DNA of 64,000 nt from Acidipropionibacterium sp. (GTDB taxonomy: Bacteria; Actinomycetota; Actinomycetes; Propionibacteriales; Propionibacteriaceae), in the NCBI GenBank assembly GCA_022647765.1, contig JALCLH010000001.1:291480-355479 (forward strand), in the 5' to 3' direction. Made by a program: the position numbers and the translations under genes. The notes beneath the pieces are model-generated. The model did not search any database, was not told the DNA's origin, and saw nothing but the letters and a program-made list of their open reading frames with translations. Positions 31,370 through 40,621 of the stretch are shown here, piece after piece. Numbering within the stretch: position 1 is the stretch's first letter; the number at the start of each line of letters is the position of its first letter.

Positions 31370-33800
31370 ATGAGGAACTCCCTGTCCCTGAAGTTCATCG
31401 CCGGCGACCTGTCGCGCAGCCGGGGCACCACCGCGGTGCTGGCCGTGCTGCTCATTCTCTGTGCCACGCTGATGGCCACCGGGGCGATCGTCATGGAGCG
31501 GCTCGTCGGCTCCATGGATCGGCTCTTCGAGGCGGCCAGACCTCCCCACTTCCTGCAGATGCACGCCGGTGGCTACGACCGCGCCGCCCTGGAGCGGTTC
31601 GCCGCCGACCACCCGCAGGTCCGCGACTGGCTCATCGAGGAGATGGTCGGACTCGACGGCTCGGCGCTGACCTGGCAGCGGCCGTCGACCGGCGGGTCCG
31701 GTGGCACGACCGCATCGGGGGACCTCTCCGACAGCCTGATCGATCACCTCTTCGTCTCCCAGAACGCCACCTTCGATCTGCTCCTCGACGAGTCCGGCGC
31801 GGCCCCGCGCCCCGGGCCCGGCCAGGTCTACGTACCGGTCGCCGTCCAGCAGAGCCACGGACTGCGCACCGGCGACGATCTCACCCTCGCCACCGCCGCC
31901 GGGCCGCTGAGACTGCGCATCGCCGGCGCCGTGCGCGACGCTCAGATGGCCTCCTCGCTGTCGTCGGGAAGCCGCTTCCTCATCTCCCCTTCGGACCTGC
32001 GCACCCTGCAGCGCTCCGGCAGCGGCTCCCCGGAGATCATCGTCGAGTACCGGACGGCCGATCCCTCGGGCGCCGTCGATCTGCAACGCGCCTACGAGTC
32101 CGATCCCGCGACGCCGAAGAACGGCCAGGCCGTCACCTTCCAGATGATCCGGATGATCAACGCCTTCGGGGACGGCCTGGTCGCGGTGGCGCTGATCATG
32201 GTGAGCCTCGTTCTCATCGCCATCAGCATGCTGGTGCTGCGATTCGTCATCCGCGGGACTCTGGAGGACGAGGTGCGCGAGATCGGCGCGCTGCGGGCGA
32301 TCGGACTGTCCAGCCGGGCGGTGAGCGGGCTCTATCTGGCCAAGTACGGAGTCATCGCAACGGCCGCCTGCCTGGTCGGCGGCCTGCTCGCGGTCGTCCT
32401 GTCCGGATTTCTCGTCCGAGGTGTGCAGACCAGTTACCTCGCCGCCCCGGCCGGTCTCCAGACGGTCCTCGTCCCGCTCGGCGCCCTGGCCCTGGTCGAC
32501 CTCATGGTCATCGCGCTGTGCCACCGGGTGCTGCGGGAGGTGCGCCGGCTCGACGTCGTCGAGGCCCTGGTGCGCGGCGAGCTGAGTGCCGCTCGCAGGC
32601 CGGCGGGACGGCCCGGTCGCAGCCGGCTGGCCTCGGCGCGGGGCGGCCTCAACGTCCGGCTCACCCTCATTGACCTGGCCGCCGAGAGGGGCCGTTGGCT
32701 TCTCGTCGCGACGGTCCTTGGCACTGTCGGCCCTGCTGGTCATTCTCCCGATGAACCTGCTGAGCACCTTCCAGAGTCCCCGCTTCGTCACCTACATGGG
32801 GATGCCGGCCAGCGACCTGCGCGCCGACATCCCGTTCTCCGACGGGATGGACGCGGTCCGCGCCCGGCTGGAGGCCGCGATGCGGGCCGACCGCCGGCTG
32901 ACCGACGTGCGCTCCTACGCCAGGGTGCGTTACGAGGTGCGCGGCGAGAGGGGCTGGGAGGCGATGACGGTGGAGGTCGGCGAGCACTCGGCCTCCGGTC
33001 GGAGCGGATCCGGCTCCGACGGGATCGCCTTCATCAGCGGCGGCGCCCCCGCCGCCGGTCAGATCGCGCTGTCGGCGCAGAACGCCGAGCGGTACGGCCT
33101 GGGGCAGGGGGGACGCACTCACTCTGCGCCGCGGGACCATCGGGACCACCGAGCTCGTCGTGAGCGGGATCTACCAGGACGTCACCAGCGGCGGGCGCAC
33201 CGCCAAGATGTCCGGACGCGTCACCGGCGAGGCCGCCTCCTATGTGCTCTACGCCGACCTCGCCGCGGGGCCGACGCCGACGCCCGCACCGTCTCCGAGG
33301 ATCTGTCCCGGCGGGTCCCCGGAGCGAGCGTCATTCCGGTGGACGCCTACGTCGGGCAAACCCTGTTCCATGTGACCCGCGCCCTTCGCGGGGTCGCAGG
33401 GGCCGCCGCCGGCCTGGGGATCGGCGTCTCGGCCCTGGTCGTGGTGCTGGTCCTTCGACTGCACCTCGTCCAGGAGCGCCGTCGGATGGGGGCGCTGTCG
33501 GCGGTCGGCTTCTCCATCCGGGAGATCCTCGGCCAGTTGCGCGGCCGAGCCCTCATCGCGATCCTCGCGGGCACTGCGGCCGGGCTGGTACTGGCCGGGA
33601 CCGGTGGCCAGGCGATGATCGGCTCCGCCCTCGGACTGGCCGGACTCGGAATCACCCACCTCGACCTCATCCCCAATCCGTGGCTGGTCGACCTGGCCGT
33701 CCCCCTCGCCCTCATCGCCGCAGGAGGGCTGCCGGCGATCGCCGTCACCTCACCACTGCGGCACGCCGACACCGGCGACTGGCTGACAGGAGCATCATGA
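31370..33800 (+). pseudogene. FtsX-family ABC transporter permease, disrupted by three single-base indels
   Basis: The joined product would be about 809 residues with the MacB/FtsX plan. An N-terminal TM (GTTAVLAVLLILCATLMATG) is followed by a large extracytoplasmic domain, a three-TM FtsX domain (ALIMVSLVLIAISMLVLRFV), a second extracytoplasmic domain and a second FtsX domain (GVSALVVVLVLRLHLVQERR). Frame changes occur at an extra T at 32718-32719, an extra G in the six-G run 33107-33112, and a missing G in the run 33267-33270. The stop overlaps the ATPase start. The indels may be sequence errors; if real, the exporter is dead. Confidence 0.75.
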
Positions 33801-34558
33801 CCGAGACCGTCCTCGAGGCACGCGACCTCACCAAGACCTTCACCACCACCGATCCGCCGGTCCAGGTGCTGAGAGGAGTCGACCTGTCGGTGCGCCGCGG
33901 AGAGTTCCTCGCCGTGATGGGCGCCTCGGGCTCCGGCAAATCGACCCTGCTGCACACCGTCAGCGGCATGGCCCGGCCGACCGGAGGCACGGTGCGCCTG
34001 GAGGGGAGGGAGCTCACCGGTCTCGACGACGCCGAGATCTCGCGGCTGCGACTGACCAGGATGGGCTTCGTCTTCCAGGAGGCGCACTTCCTGCGCACCC
34101 TCAGCATTCGGGACAACGTGCTGCTGCCGGCCCTCAGAGCGACGCCGGATCGGCGGGGCGAGGCGATCTGCCGGGTCGACGCCCTGCTCGAGCGTTTCGG
34201 CATCGCACAGGTCGCCGGCCACGGCGTCACCCAGGTGTCCGGCGGGCAGCTTCAGCGAGCCTCGATCTGCCGGGCGCTGGCCGCCGGACCGTCGATCGTG
34301 TTCGCCGACGAGCCGACCGGGGCTCTCAACAGCGCCATGACCACCGAGGTGATGGACGCCCTCACCGAGGCGCATCACCGGGGAGCGGCCCTGGTGATGG
34401 TGACCCATGACCCGGTCTGCGCCTCGCGGGCCGATCGCGTCACCTACCTGCGCGACGGGCTGGTGGTCGACGAGCGCGTTCTCGGGGCCTGGTCCCAGGC
34501 CGGCTCCTCCTCGCGCGAGGCCGCTCTGCTCGCCTGGTTGGGGAGCCTCGACTTCTGA
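33797..34558 (+). CDS. ABC transporter ATP-binding protein (MacB/LolD type)
   Basis: The 253-residue protein has Walker A MGASGSGKST, the Q-loop MGFVFQEAHFLRTLS, signature VSGGQLQR, Walker B IVFADEPTGALN and the H-loop MVTHD. This is typical of ATPases that partner FtsX-like permeases to export peptides or antibiotics. ATG 33797 overlaps the permease stop (ATGA). The C-terminal ~25 residues are variable and Ser/Ala-rich. Confidence 0.9.
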   Translation: MTETVLEARDLTKTFTTTDPPVQVLRGVDLSVRRGEFLAVMGASGSGKSTLLHTVSGMARPTGGTVRLEGRELTGLDDAEISRLRLTRMGFVFQEAHFLRTLSIRDNVLLPALRATPDRRGEAICRVDALLERFGIAQVAGHGVTQVSGGQLQRASICRALAAGPSIVFADEPTGALNSAMTTEVMDALTEAHHRGAALVMVTHDPVCASRADRVTYLRDGLVVDERVLGAWSQAGSSSREAALLAWLGSLDF

Positions 34559-34566
34559 TCCCGCGC

Positions 34567-34590
34567 CCTGGTGAAAAAGAATTCACCAGG
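34567..34590. terminator. Inverted repeat after the ABC operon (terminator or operator)
   Basis: CCTGGTGAA-AAAGAA-TTCACCAGG forms a 9-bp stem with a six-base loop just after the ATPase stop. It is followed by GTGAAAAGAA rather than a T run. It could end transcription or serve as an operator for the MFS gene downstream. Confidence 0.4.
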
Positions 34591-34644
34591 TGAAAAGAAT
34601 TTCCCTTCTTGTCCAGTCTTGCGGCGTCACCTAATGTATCGGAA

Positions 34645-35901
34645 GTGACTTCAGATACCACTACAAGTAATTCTTCTCGAGGGCACCTGAGTGGAAAAGA
34701 CCTGACGATTGTCATCGGCCTGTTCTTCGGGGTCTTCGTGATGGGCGCCGACTCGTTCATCATCTCCCCGCTGCTGCCGGCGATGGCCCGGGACTTCAGG
34801 ACGTCGCTGAGCGCGGTGTCCTACGGGGTGACGGTCTACGCCATCTGCTACGCGATCGGCTCCCCGCTGTTCGGTCCCCTCGGTGACAGATTCGACCGGA
34901 GGAGGCTTCTGCTTCTTGGAATGGCCTTCTTCTGGATCGGCACCATTCTCTGCGCGACGGCCGGGAATCTCACCGAGTTCTACATCTATCGGGCTCTGGC
35001 GGGTCTCGGGGCCGCATTCACCATGCCGAATGTGTGGGCCTTCATCGGCTCCTACTTCTCCGGCGGTCCGATGAGACGGGTGATGGGGATCGTGATGTCG
35101 GCCCTGTCCCTGTCGATCGCCGTGGGCGTGCCGCTGGGAACGGCGCTGTCGGCGATCTCCGACTGGCACATGGCGTTCTGGGGATCCGCGGTGCTCGGCC
35201 TGATCGCGCTGGTCCTGCTGCGCCTCACCGTTCCGTCCTCGAAGCCGGACGCCGCCGCGCACCGCGGATATCTCGCCAGCTATGGGCAGGTGGTGCGCAC
35301 CCGGGCAGCGGTGATCGGGCTGCTGGTGAACCTCGCCTGGATGTTCGGCTTCTATCTCCTCTACACCTTCCTCGGCGCCTTCGTCACCGACACCTTCGGG
35401 CTCACCACCTCGCAGAGCGGTCTGGTGTTCATGGCCTACGGTGCCGGAAACTTCCTCGCCAGCTTCATCTCGGGATCGGTGATGTCTCATCTGGGCGCCA
35501 GGGCCTCGATCATCGTCCCCGGGGCGGCGTCCCTCATCCTCGCCCTGGCGATCGGCACTGCGGGGAACCGCCTGGTGCTCCTCGTCGTCCTGCTGCTGGT
35601 CCTCGCGGCGGCGCAGGGATTCGGGGTGCCCTCGATCTCCTCGTACGTCGTCGGAACGGTGCCGGCGCACCGGTCGACGGTGACCTCCCTCAACAACTCG
35701 ATGCTCTACCTCGGCCTCACCCTGGCCTCGGCGGCCGGCGCCCCGATCTACACCGACCGCTCGTACCTGCTGGTGTGCGTCGTCGCGGCGGCGGCATTCC
35801 TGCTGGCGATCTGCCTCACGACGCTGCTTCGGACGACGCCTTCTGGGAATAGCCGGAATTCTGGAGATAATCGCGTCCCCACTCGTCCATCTGCCGAATG
35901 A
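34645..35901 (+). CDS. MFS transporter, AraJ/DHA1 type
   Basis: The protein has about 418 residues and 12 membrane segments. It shows DSFIISPLLPAMARDFRTSL in TM1, loop 2-3 GDRFDRRRLLLL, and motif C region ALSLSIAVGVPLGTALSAI. GTG 34645 is chosen because it has a GGAA just upstream and trims an unrelated lead; the frame stays open back to an in-frame TTG at 34609. The final ~28 codons overlap the convergent HxlR gene by 86 bases. The window 34559-34640 is AT-richer than its surroundings, as expected for a promoter. Confidence 0.85.
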   Translation: MTSDTTTSNSSRGHLSGKDLTIVIGLFFGVFVMGADSFIISPLLPAMARDFRTSLSAVSYGVTVYAICYAIGSPLFGPLGDRFDRRRLLLLGMAFFWIGTILCATAGNLTEFYIYRALAGLGAAFTMPNVWAFIGSYFSGGPMRRVMGIVMSALSLSIAVGVPLGTALSAISDWHMAFWGSAVLGLIALVLLRLTVPSSKPDAAAHRGYLASYGQVVRTRAAVIGLLVNLAWMFGFYLLYTFLGAFVTDTFGLTTSQSGLVFMAYGAGNFLASFISGSVMSHLGARASIIVPGAASLILALAIGTAGNRLVLLVVLLLVLAAAQGFGVPSISSYVVGTVPAHRSTVTSLNNSMLYLGLTLASAAGAPIYTDRSYLLVCVVAAAAFLLAICLTTLLRTTPSGNSRNSGDNRVPTRPSAE

Positions 35902-36223
35902 TGGGGACCAGGCTCTCCCCGATGTCGGTGAGGCGATAGAGGGTTCTCACCGGCATCCGGTCCGCCTCGATCTCCTTCGAGATGACGCGGTCCTGTTCCA
36001 GCTCGGCCAGCTGCATCGCCAGCGCCCGTTTGGAGCAGGACGGGATCGATCGCCGGATCTCGCCGAAATGCAGAGGCCCCTGCATCAGGCGGCAGAGAAT
36101 GATCGATTTCCACTTCCCGGACAGAATGCTGAGGGTGGTGTCGAGCGGGCAGTACTCGTCATGCCTGACACTCCTGCGGACCGCGTGCTCCATGAGACCT
36201 GCCTTCGTCGTTCTGCTCGTCAT
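35816..36223 (-). CDS. HxlR family transcriptional regulator
   Basis: The protein has about 135 residues with the HxlR winged-helix core: CPLDTTLSILSGKWKSIILC, MQGPLHFGEIRRSIPSCSKR and VRTLYRLTDIGESLVPIIRQ. The cysteine at the start of the core (YCPLD) is the one that senses electrophiles or oxidants in several HxlR/QorR/YodB proteins. It is encoded immediately after the TetR gene with an ATGA overlap and converges on the MFS gene, which may be its target. Confidence 0.85.
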   Translation of the reverse strand: MTSRTTKAGLMEHAVRRSVRHDEYCPLDTTLSILSGKWKSIILCRLMQGPLHFGEIRRSIPSCSKRALAMQLAELEQDRVISKEIEADRMPVRTLYRLTDIGESLVPIIRQMDEWGRDYLQNSGYSQKASSEAAS

Positions 36224-37005
36224 TCCTCCAGGAGCTTTCGGGCGAGCCGGGCAATCGAGGGGGAGACGTTCTCACGGCCGAGAATAGCGCCGAGAATCTG
36301 GCCGACCGTCTGGAGGCAGACCAGGCCCAATGCGACGTCTCGGTCCTCCTCCGCGGGTTCCGTGCGGCCCGCGCGCCGGGCGACCAATGACGCGATGCGC
36401 TCCAGGGTGCGGGTGAGGCCCGCGCCGAATCCCGCGCGCGCCTCCTCGTGCCGCACCGCATAGGTCCAGCTCTCCAGCCCGAGCAGAGTCCGCTCGGGAG
36501 CCTGCTGCGTCACCAGGGCGGCGAGCTCGGCGGGATCGGCGTCCTCCAGTCGGGCGTCGTCCTGCTCCGACAACTCGCGCACGATCTCGAGGAAGAGATC
36601 CTCCTTCGAGTCGAAGTTGGCGTAGAGGGCGCCCTTGGTCATTCCCGCCTCCTTGGCGATATCCGCCACGGAGGCTCCCTCGTAGCTGCGGGCGGCGAAG
36701 AGCCGGCGTCCCGCCGCCAGCAGCCTCTCCCGCGTCTGGAGGGCACGTTCGCGCCGTCTGTCATGACCGGCCGGCCCGTCCTGCGCCCCGAGACTGTCCG
36801 CCGCATGGGCGGCGATGGACGCGGACGCCTCGGCGAGGCCCCGTGCCGCCTCGTGCAGGGAGGAGGAGAGCTGACTGGAGGCCTCGCGCGTCACGGCCCC
36901 GGTGTGGGCGACCTCGGTGCCGATGGACTTCGTGAACTGGCCGAGAGCATCCGCGAGCGCCTTCGTGGCCGAGGCGAGACTGTCATCGCGTTCGGGAGAG
37001 CTCAT
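36220..37005 (-). CDS. TetR family regulator with an 85-residue N-terminal helical extension
   Basis: The 261-residue protein has the HTH only at about residues 90-140 (TRERLLAAGRRLFAARSYEG, VADIAKEAGMTKGALYANFD). The preceding region (LASATKALADALGQFTKSIG, SSSLHEAARGLAEASASIAA) is an Ala/Ser-rich amphipathic helix pattern not usual in TetR proteins. The start ATG 37005 gives continuous coding-type composition. It is divergent from an ABC transporter and shares the promoter region with repeated ACCGATCGGT-like sites. The extension may mediate oligomerisation or membrane contact. Confidence 0.8.
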   Translation of the reverse strand: MSSPERDDSLASATKALADALGQFTKSIGTEVAHTGAVTREASSQLSSSLHEAARGLAEASASIAAHAADSLGAQDGPAGHDRRRERALQTRERLLAAGRRLFAARSYEGASVADIAKEAGMTKGALYANFDSKEDLFLEIVRELSEQDDARLEDADPAELAALVTQQAPERTLLGLESWTYAVRHEEARAGFGAGLTRTLERIASLVARRAGRTEPAEEDRDVALGLVCLQTVGQILGAILGRENVSPSIARLARKLLEE

Positions 37006-37019
37006 GGCGTCAGATTACC

Positions 37020-37091
37020 ATTCCGATCAGTATCCACGTTGCATACCGATTGGAATCGCTGTAGGTTCCAGATCACAAACCGATCGGTATG
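37020..37091. promoter_or_regulatory. Three TetR-type operator sites between the long TetR gene and the ABC operon
   Basis: ATTCCGATCAGTAT (37020-37033), CATACCGATTGGAAT (37042-37056) and AAACCGATCGGTATG (37077-37091) are variants of one palindrome. The last contains the perfect 10-mer ACCGATCGGT. Their spacing covers both divergent promoters. Confidence 0.65.
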
Positions 37092-37105
37092 TGGAAGGAG
37101 TGGGG

Positions 37106-37864
37106 ATGGACGACGTACTGCGTGTCGACGACCTTCACAAGAGCTTCGGCAAGGGTCACCAGGTGGTCCACGCCAACGCGGGAGTCTCAATGGAGGCCCG
37201 GGCGGGCCAGGTGGTGGCGCTTCTCGGGCACAACGGCGCCGGTAAGACCACTCTGGTCAATCAGATCGTGGGGCTGATGCGGCCGGACGGCGGAGAGATC
37301 CGCGTGGCCGGTGTCGACGCCGTTGCCAGTCCGGCGATGGCGCGCCGGCTGTGCAGCGTTCAGGCCCAGGCCAATGTGCCGATCTCCGGACTGACGCCCC
37401 TGCGCGCCATCGAGCTGGTGGGGCGCATCCGCGGGGGAGACCGTCGTCTCGTCCGTGCCCGCGCCGCGTCGCTCATCGAGGGGCTCGCTCTCGCCCCCTG
37501 GGCTCGGACGAAGGCCGAGAAGGTCTCGGGCGGCGTCGCCAGGCTCACCGCGTTCGCGATGTGCGCCGTGGTGCCGGGCCGGCTCGTCATCCTCGACGAG
37601 CCCACCAACGATGTCGATCCGGTTCGCCGTCGGCTGCTCTGGACCCAGATCCGCCGATTGGCCGACGACGGCGCCGCAGTGCTGCTGGTCACTCACAACG
37701 TCGCGGAGGCCGCCTCGATCATCGACCGGCTCGTGGTGCTGGACCGCGGCAGGGTCATCGCGGCGGGGACCCCGGCCGGTGTGGTGGCCGAGCATGCCCC
37801 GGGGGCCTCGCTCGAGGACGCCTACATCGCCCTCGTCGGTGAGGCGGAGGAGGCGGCAGCATGA
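37106..37864 (+). CDS. ABC transporter ATP-binding protein (drug-exporter type)
   Basis: The 252-residue protein has Walker A LGHNGAGKTT, a degenerate signature VSGGVARL, Walker B LVILDEPTNDVDP and switch LLVTHN. The signature deviates from LSGGQ at the Q position. A clear AAGGAG lies five bases before ATG 37106. It is coupled to the permease at 37861 (ATGA overlap) and controlled by the divergent TetR protein. The substrate is unknown. Confidence 0.88.
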   Translation: MDDVLRVDDLHKSFGKGHQVVHANAGVSMEARAGQVVALLGHNGAGKTTLVNQIVGLMRPDGGEIRVAGVDAVASPAMARRLCSVQAQANVPISGLTPLRAIELVGRIRGGDRRLVRARAASLIEGLALAPWARTKAEKVSGGVARLTAFAMCAVVPGRLVILDEPTNDVDPVRRRLLWTQIRRLADDGAAVLLVTHNVAEAASIIDRLVVLDRGRVIAAGTPAGVVAEHAPGASLEDAYIALVGEAEEAAA

Positions 37865-38658
37865 AGGAGAGTCTCACCCTTGCCGCACCGACCGTCACCC
37901 CGCCCGTCACTCCGCCCCGCACCGCCAACGCCTGGACGCAGGTCGGCCTGCTCATGCGCTGGCAGCTGCTCCGCGCGGCGCAGGCGGTTCCGCTGCTGGT
38001 CGTGGTGCAACTGCTGCTGGCCGTCGCCACCGTCATCGGCTACGGATTCCTGGTGGGGGACACGGCGGGCCCGGCCGGCCTCTACCTCACCACCGGCGCT
38101 CCGACGATCTCCCTGGTCATGATCGGGCTCGTGATGACCCCGCAATGGGTGGCCCAGTCGCGCACCGAGGGCTCGCTCGACTGGATGCGCACCCTGCCGG
38201 TCGCCCGCCCGCTCTTCCTCATCGCGGACCTCGCGGTCTGGACGATGATCGCCCTGCCGGGCCTCGTCGTCGGTCTGCTCCTGGGGGCCGCCCGCTTCGA
38301 CGTGACGCTGTCGCTGCGCTGGTGGATCGTCCCGGGCGCCCTTCTCGTCTCGCTCACCGCGGCGTCCATCGGCTACGGCATCGCCAACCTCTTCGCGCCG
38401 CCGGTGGCTCAGATACTCTCCCAGGTGTTCGTGTTCGTTGTGATGCTCTTCTCGCCCATCTCATTCCCCGCGCAGCGACTTCCGCAATGGGCCCAGACCC
38501 TGCACCACTGGCTGCCCTTCGAGCCGATGGCGCAGATCGTGCGCGGGGGCCTTGCCGGCGATGTCTTCAGCGTCCCGGTCCGCGCCTGGCTCGTGCTGGC
38601 CGCGTGGTGCGTCATCTCGGTCGGCGGCGCCGTCTGGGCGCTTGGACGCCGCCCCTGA
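37861..38658 (+). CDS. ABC-2 type transporter permease
   Basis: The 265-residue protein has six membrane segments (VPLLVVVQLLLAVATVIGYG, LVMIGLVMTPQWVAQSRTEG, LILADLAVWT region, LSQVFVFVVMLFSPISFPAQ with the ABC-2 motif). The C-terminal third (HHWLPFEPMAQIVRGGLAGD) matches the ABC-2 drug and polysaccharide exporters. It forms an exporter with the preceding ATPase. Confidence 0.85.
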   Translation: MKESLTLAAPTVTPPVTPPRTANAWTQVGLLMRWQLLRAAQAVPLLVVVQLLLAVATVIGYGFLVGDTAGPAGLYLTTGAPTISLVMIGLVMTPQWVAQSRTEGSLDWMRTLPVARPLFLIADLAVWTMIALPGLVVGLLLGAARFDVTLSLRWWIVPGALLVSLTAASIGYGIANLFAPPVAQILSQVFVFVVMLFSPISFPAQRLPQWAQTLHHWLPFEPMAQIVRGGLAGDVFSVPVRAWLVLAAWCVISVGGAVWALGRRP

Positions 38659-38716
38659 CCGGTGCGGGCGGCGCGCTCTTGTAGAGTGCCGCGGACCACC
38701 GCAGAAGGGGGATCTC

Positions 38717-39934
38717 ATGTCATCACGGCGCAAGGCGACGCTGCCACCCAGAATCCCGGTCACCGTGCTCAACGGCTTTCTCGGCTCGGGCAAGACGACG
38801 CTGATCCAGAGCCTTCTCACCCAGGCCTGGAAGCGCGAGCCCCGGCTGGCGGCAGCGGCCATCGTCAATGACATGAGCACCCTGGACGTCGACGGCATGG
38901 TCGTCGAGGAGACCGACGTGGTCGGGCGCGAGGAGGGCAACTTCGCCAGCATCAGCGGCGGCAGCATCCACAGCGCCGAGCTCATCCCCACCCTCGTCGC
39001 CCGCATCGGGGAGATCGTCGAGGCCAGCTCGCCCGACCACATCTTCATCGAGACCTCCGGCAGCACCAGGCCCTGGCCACTGGTCAAGGCGCTGTCGGCG
39101 TGCCCGAGAGTCGAGCTGCATGGGCTGCTGTCACTGGTCGACGCCGCGATGCTGCGCGACGACTTCTCCTGCGGGGAGCGGATCGCCCCCACGATCGGAC
39201 GGCAGTTCGAGAGCGGGAGGATGAGCGTCGAGCTGCTGATCGCCGAGCAGGTGATGTTCGCCTCGACGGTCTATCTCACCAAGCTCGACAAGCTGTCAGA
39301 GCAGGACGTCGACCGCGTCGCGCAGGCCGTCCACGGGCTCAATCCGCCGGCGGCGATCGGCGGCCTGCGGTTCGGGAATCTCGATCTGGACGCCGTGCTG
39401 GCCGAGCCGCGGTACGACCGGCGGAGGGTGGCCCGGCTCGGCGCCGAGTTCGACGCCCGCGACGCCGCCCATCCGGAGACCGGGAACCTGGTCTCCCTGG
39501 TGCTCGACTCCCCACGGCCGTTCCATCCCCGACGGCTGTGGGACGCCTACACCACGGCCCTGCCGCAGACGCTGTACCGCAGCAAGGGCACCGCCTGGAT
39601 GCCGACCCGCGACGACAAGGTGCTGCTGTGGAACCAGGCGGCCGGCGGCGTCGACCTCGGGTTCATGGCCTACTGGAAGGCCGGCGTCCTCGGCCATGAC
39701 GAGGGCCGCCTGATGCCCGAGGAGATCGAGGAGCTGCGCGCCCAGGTGGCCCGCACCGATCCGGTCTTCGGCGACCGGCGCACTCTCATCACCCTGCTGG
39801 GCGAGGAGAAGGACACCCGGGCCTTTTTCGCGATCCTCGAGCGTTGCCTGTGCACCGACGAGGAGGTGCGCGCCTGGCAGGCCGGGGAGCATTTCGAGGA
39901 TCCCTGGCCCCAGGAGACGATCAGCTACCGCTGA
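38717..39934 (+). CDS. COG0523/CobW-family G3E GTPase lacking the CxCC metal motif
   Basis: The 405-residue protein has Walker A GFLGSGKT (20-27), the acidic switch E (VVEETDV), IETSG and the guanine-specificity motif TKLDK. A C-terminal CobW-C-like domain follows (LWDAYTTALPQTLYRSKGTA). Family members carry CxCC after the switch, which binds zinc, cobalt or nickel. Here the equivalent segment is EGNFASISGGSIHS (73-86), with no cysteine. It is therefore a variant that may handle a metal through other residues or none. The gene stands alone between an ABC operon and a convergent TetR gene. Confidence 0.85.
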   Translation: MSSRRKATLPPRIPVTVLNGFLGSGKTTLIQSLLTQAWKREPRLAAAAIVNDMSTLDVDGMVVEETDVVGREEGNFASISGGSIHSAELIPTLVARIGEIVEASSPDHIFIETSGSTRPWPLVKALSACPRVELHGLLSLVDAAMLRDDFSCGERIAPTIGRQFESGRMSVELLIAEQVMFASTVYLTKLDKLSEQDVDRVAQAVHGLNPPAAIGGLRFGNLDLDAVLAEPRYDRRRVARLGAEFDARDAAHPETGNLVSLVLDSPRPFHPRRLWDAYTTALPQTLYRSKGTAWMPTRDDKVLLWNQAAGGVDLGFMAYWKAGVLGHDEGRLMPEEIEELRAQVARTDPVFGDRRTLITLLGEEKDTRAFFAILERCLCTDEEVRAWQAGEHFEDPWPQETISYR

Positions 39935-39940
39935 ACCCGC

Positions 39941-40552
39941 TCACGCCGCCCAGTCTCCGAGGGCTCCCTCGAGCGCACCGAGGGCGGCGTCGATGAGAGG
40001 CCACCTGTCGTTGTCGGGGCAGCCTCGCTCGACCCAGTGCAGGCAGGCGGTGTCGAGGAATCCGAAGTAGCCCCACAGGGCGTACTCGTGGCGCCTCTGA
40101 TCGTTGGGTTCCAGCAGCCTCGCCAGGTCCTCGACGTAGGTGCTGCGGGCCCGGGTGCGCAGTTCGGCGGCGGCCGGAGGCTCCCCGCCCGGCTGCCGCA
40201 TGGGCATCGCCCAGGCGTCCGGATGACTGGCGATGTGGTCCAGATAGACGACGGCGGTGGCTCGGAGACGGTCGCGGAGCGGGACGCCGCGGGGGAGTTG
40301 CCGGAGGGCGGCTGCCTGGGATGCTCTCAGGTCCGCGATGGCCAGCCGTGCGACCTCGGTGTAGAGGGCCTCCTTGTTCTCGAAGTACCGGTACACCAGG
40401 GCATTCGATGCTCCCGCGGCGTCAGCGATCGAGGAGATCGTCACCTCGCCGTAGGGCTGGACCGCGAAGGCCTCGATCGCCGCGTCCAGGATCGCCGCCC
40501 GCCGCGAGTCCGGATCGAGTCTGTGACGAGGTCTGCGGTCGGTGCGGCTCAT
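39941..40552 (-). CDS. TetR family regulator next to the first GH13 gene
   Basis: The 203-residue protein has a basic N-terminus, then RRAAILDAAIEAFAVQPYGE and the HTH VTISSIADAAGASNALVYRY, FENKEALYTEV. The C-terminal domain carries YALWGYFGFLDTACLHWVER. It is divergent from the GH13 gene at 40622, with an inverted repeat between them. A relic of a paralogous TetR gene occurs in the same position before the second GH13 gene (43118-43219). Confidence 0.85.
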   Translation of the reverse strand: MSRTDRRPRHRLDPDSRRAAILDAAIEAFAVQPYGEVTISSIADAAGASNALVYRYFENKEALYTEVARLAIADLRASQAAALRQLPRGVPLRDRLRATAVVYLDHIASHPDAWAMPMRQPGGEPPAAAELRTRARSTYVEDLARLLEPNDQRRHEYALWGYFGFLDTACLHWVERGCPDNDRWPLIDAALGALEGALGDWAA

Positions 40553-40568
40553 GTTGCCAATCGTAGCG

Positions 40569-40600
40569 CTAGTGAATTACTCTCACTAGAGTTAGTGAAC
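40569..40600. promoter_or_regulatory. Operator between tetR and the first GH13 gene
   Basis: CTAGTGA-ATTACTC-TCACTAG is a perfect 7-bp inverted repeat (40569-40589), followed by a third half site TTAGTGA (40592-40598). It lies in a short AT-rich gap between the divergent starts and ends about 20 bases before the GH13 ribosome site. Confidence 0.65.
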
Positions 40601-40621
40601 ATGATTCAGTAGGAGGTTCTC

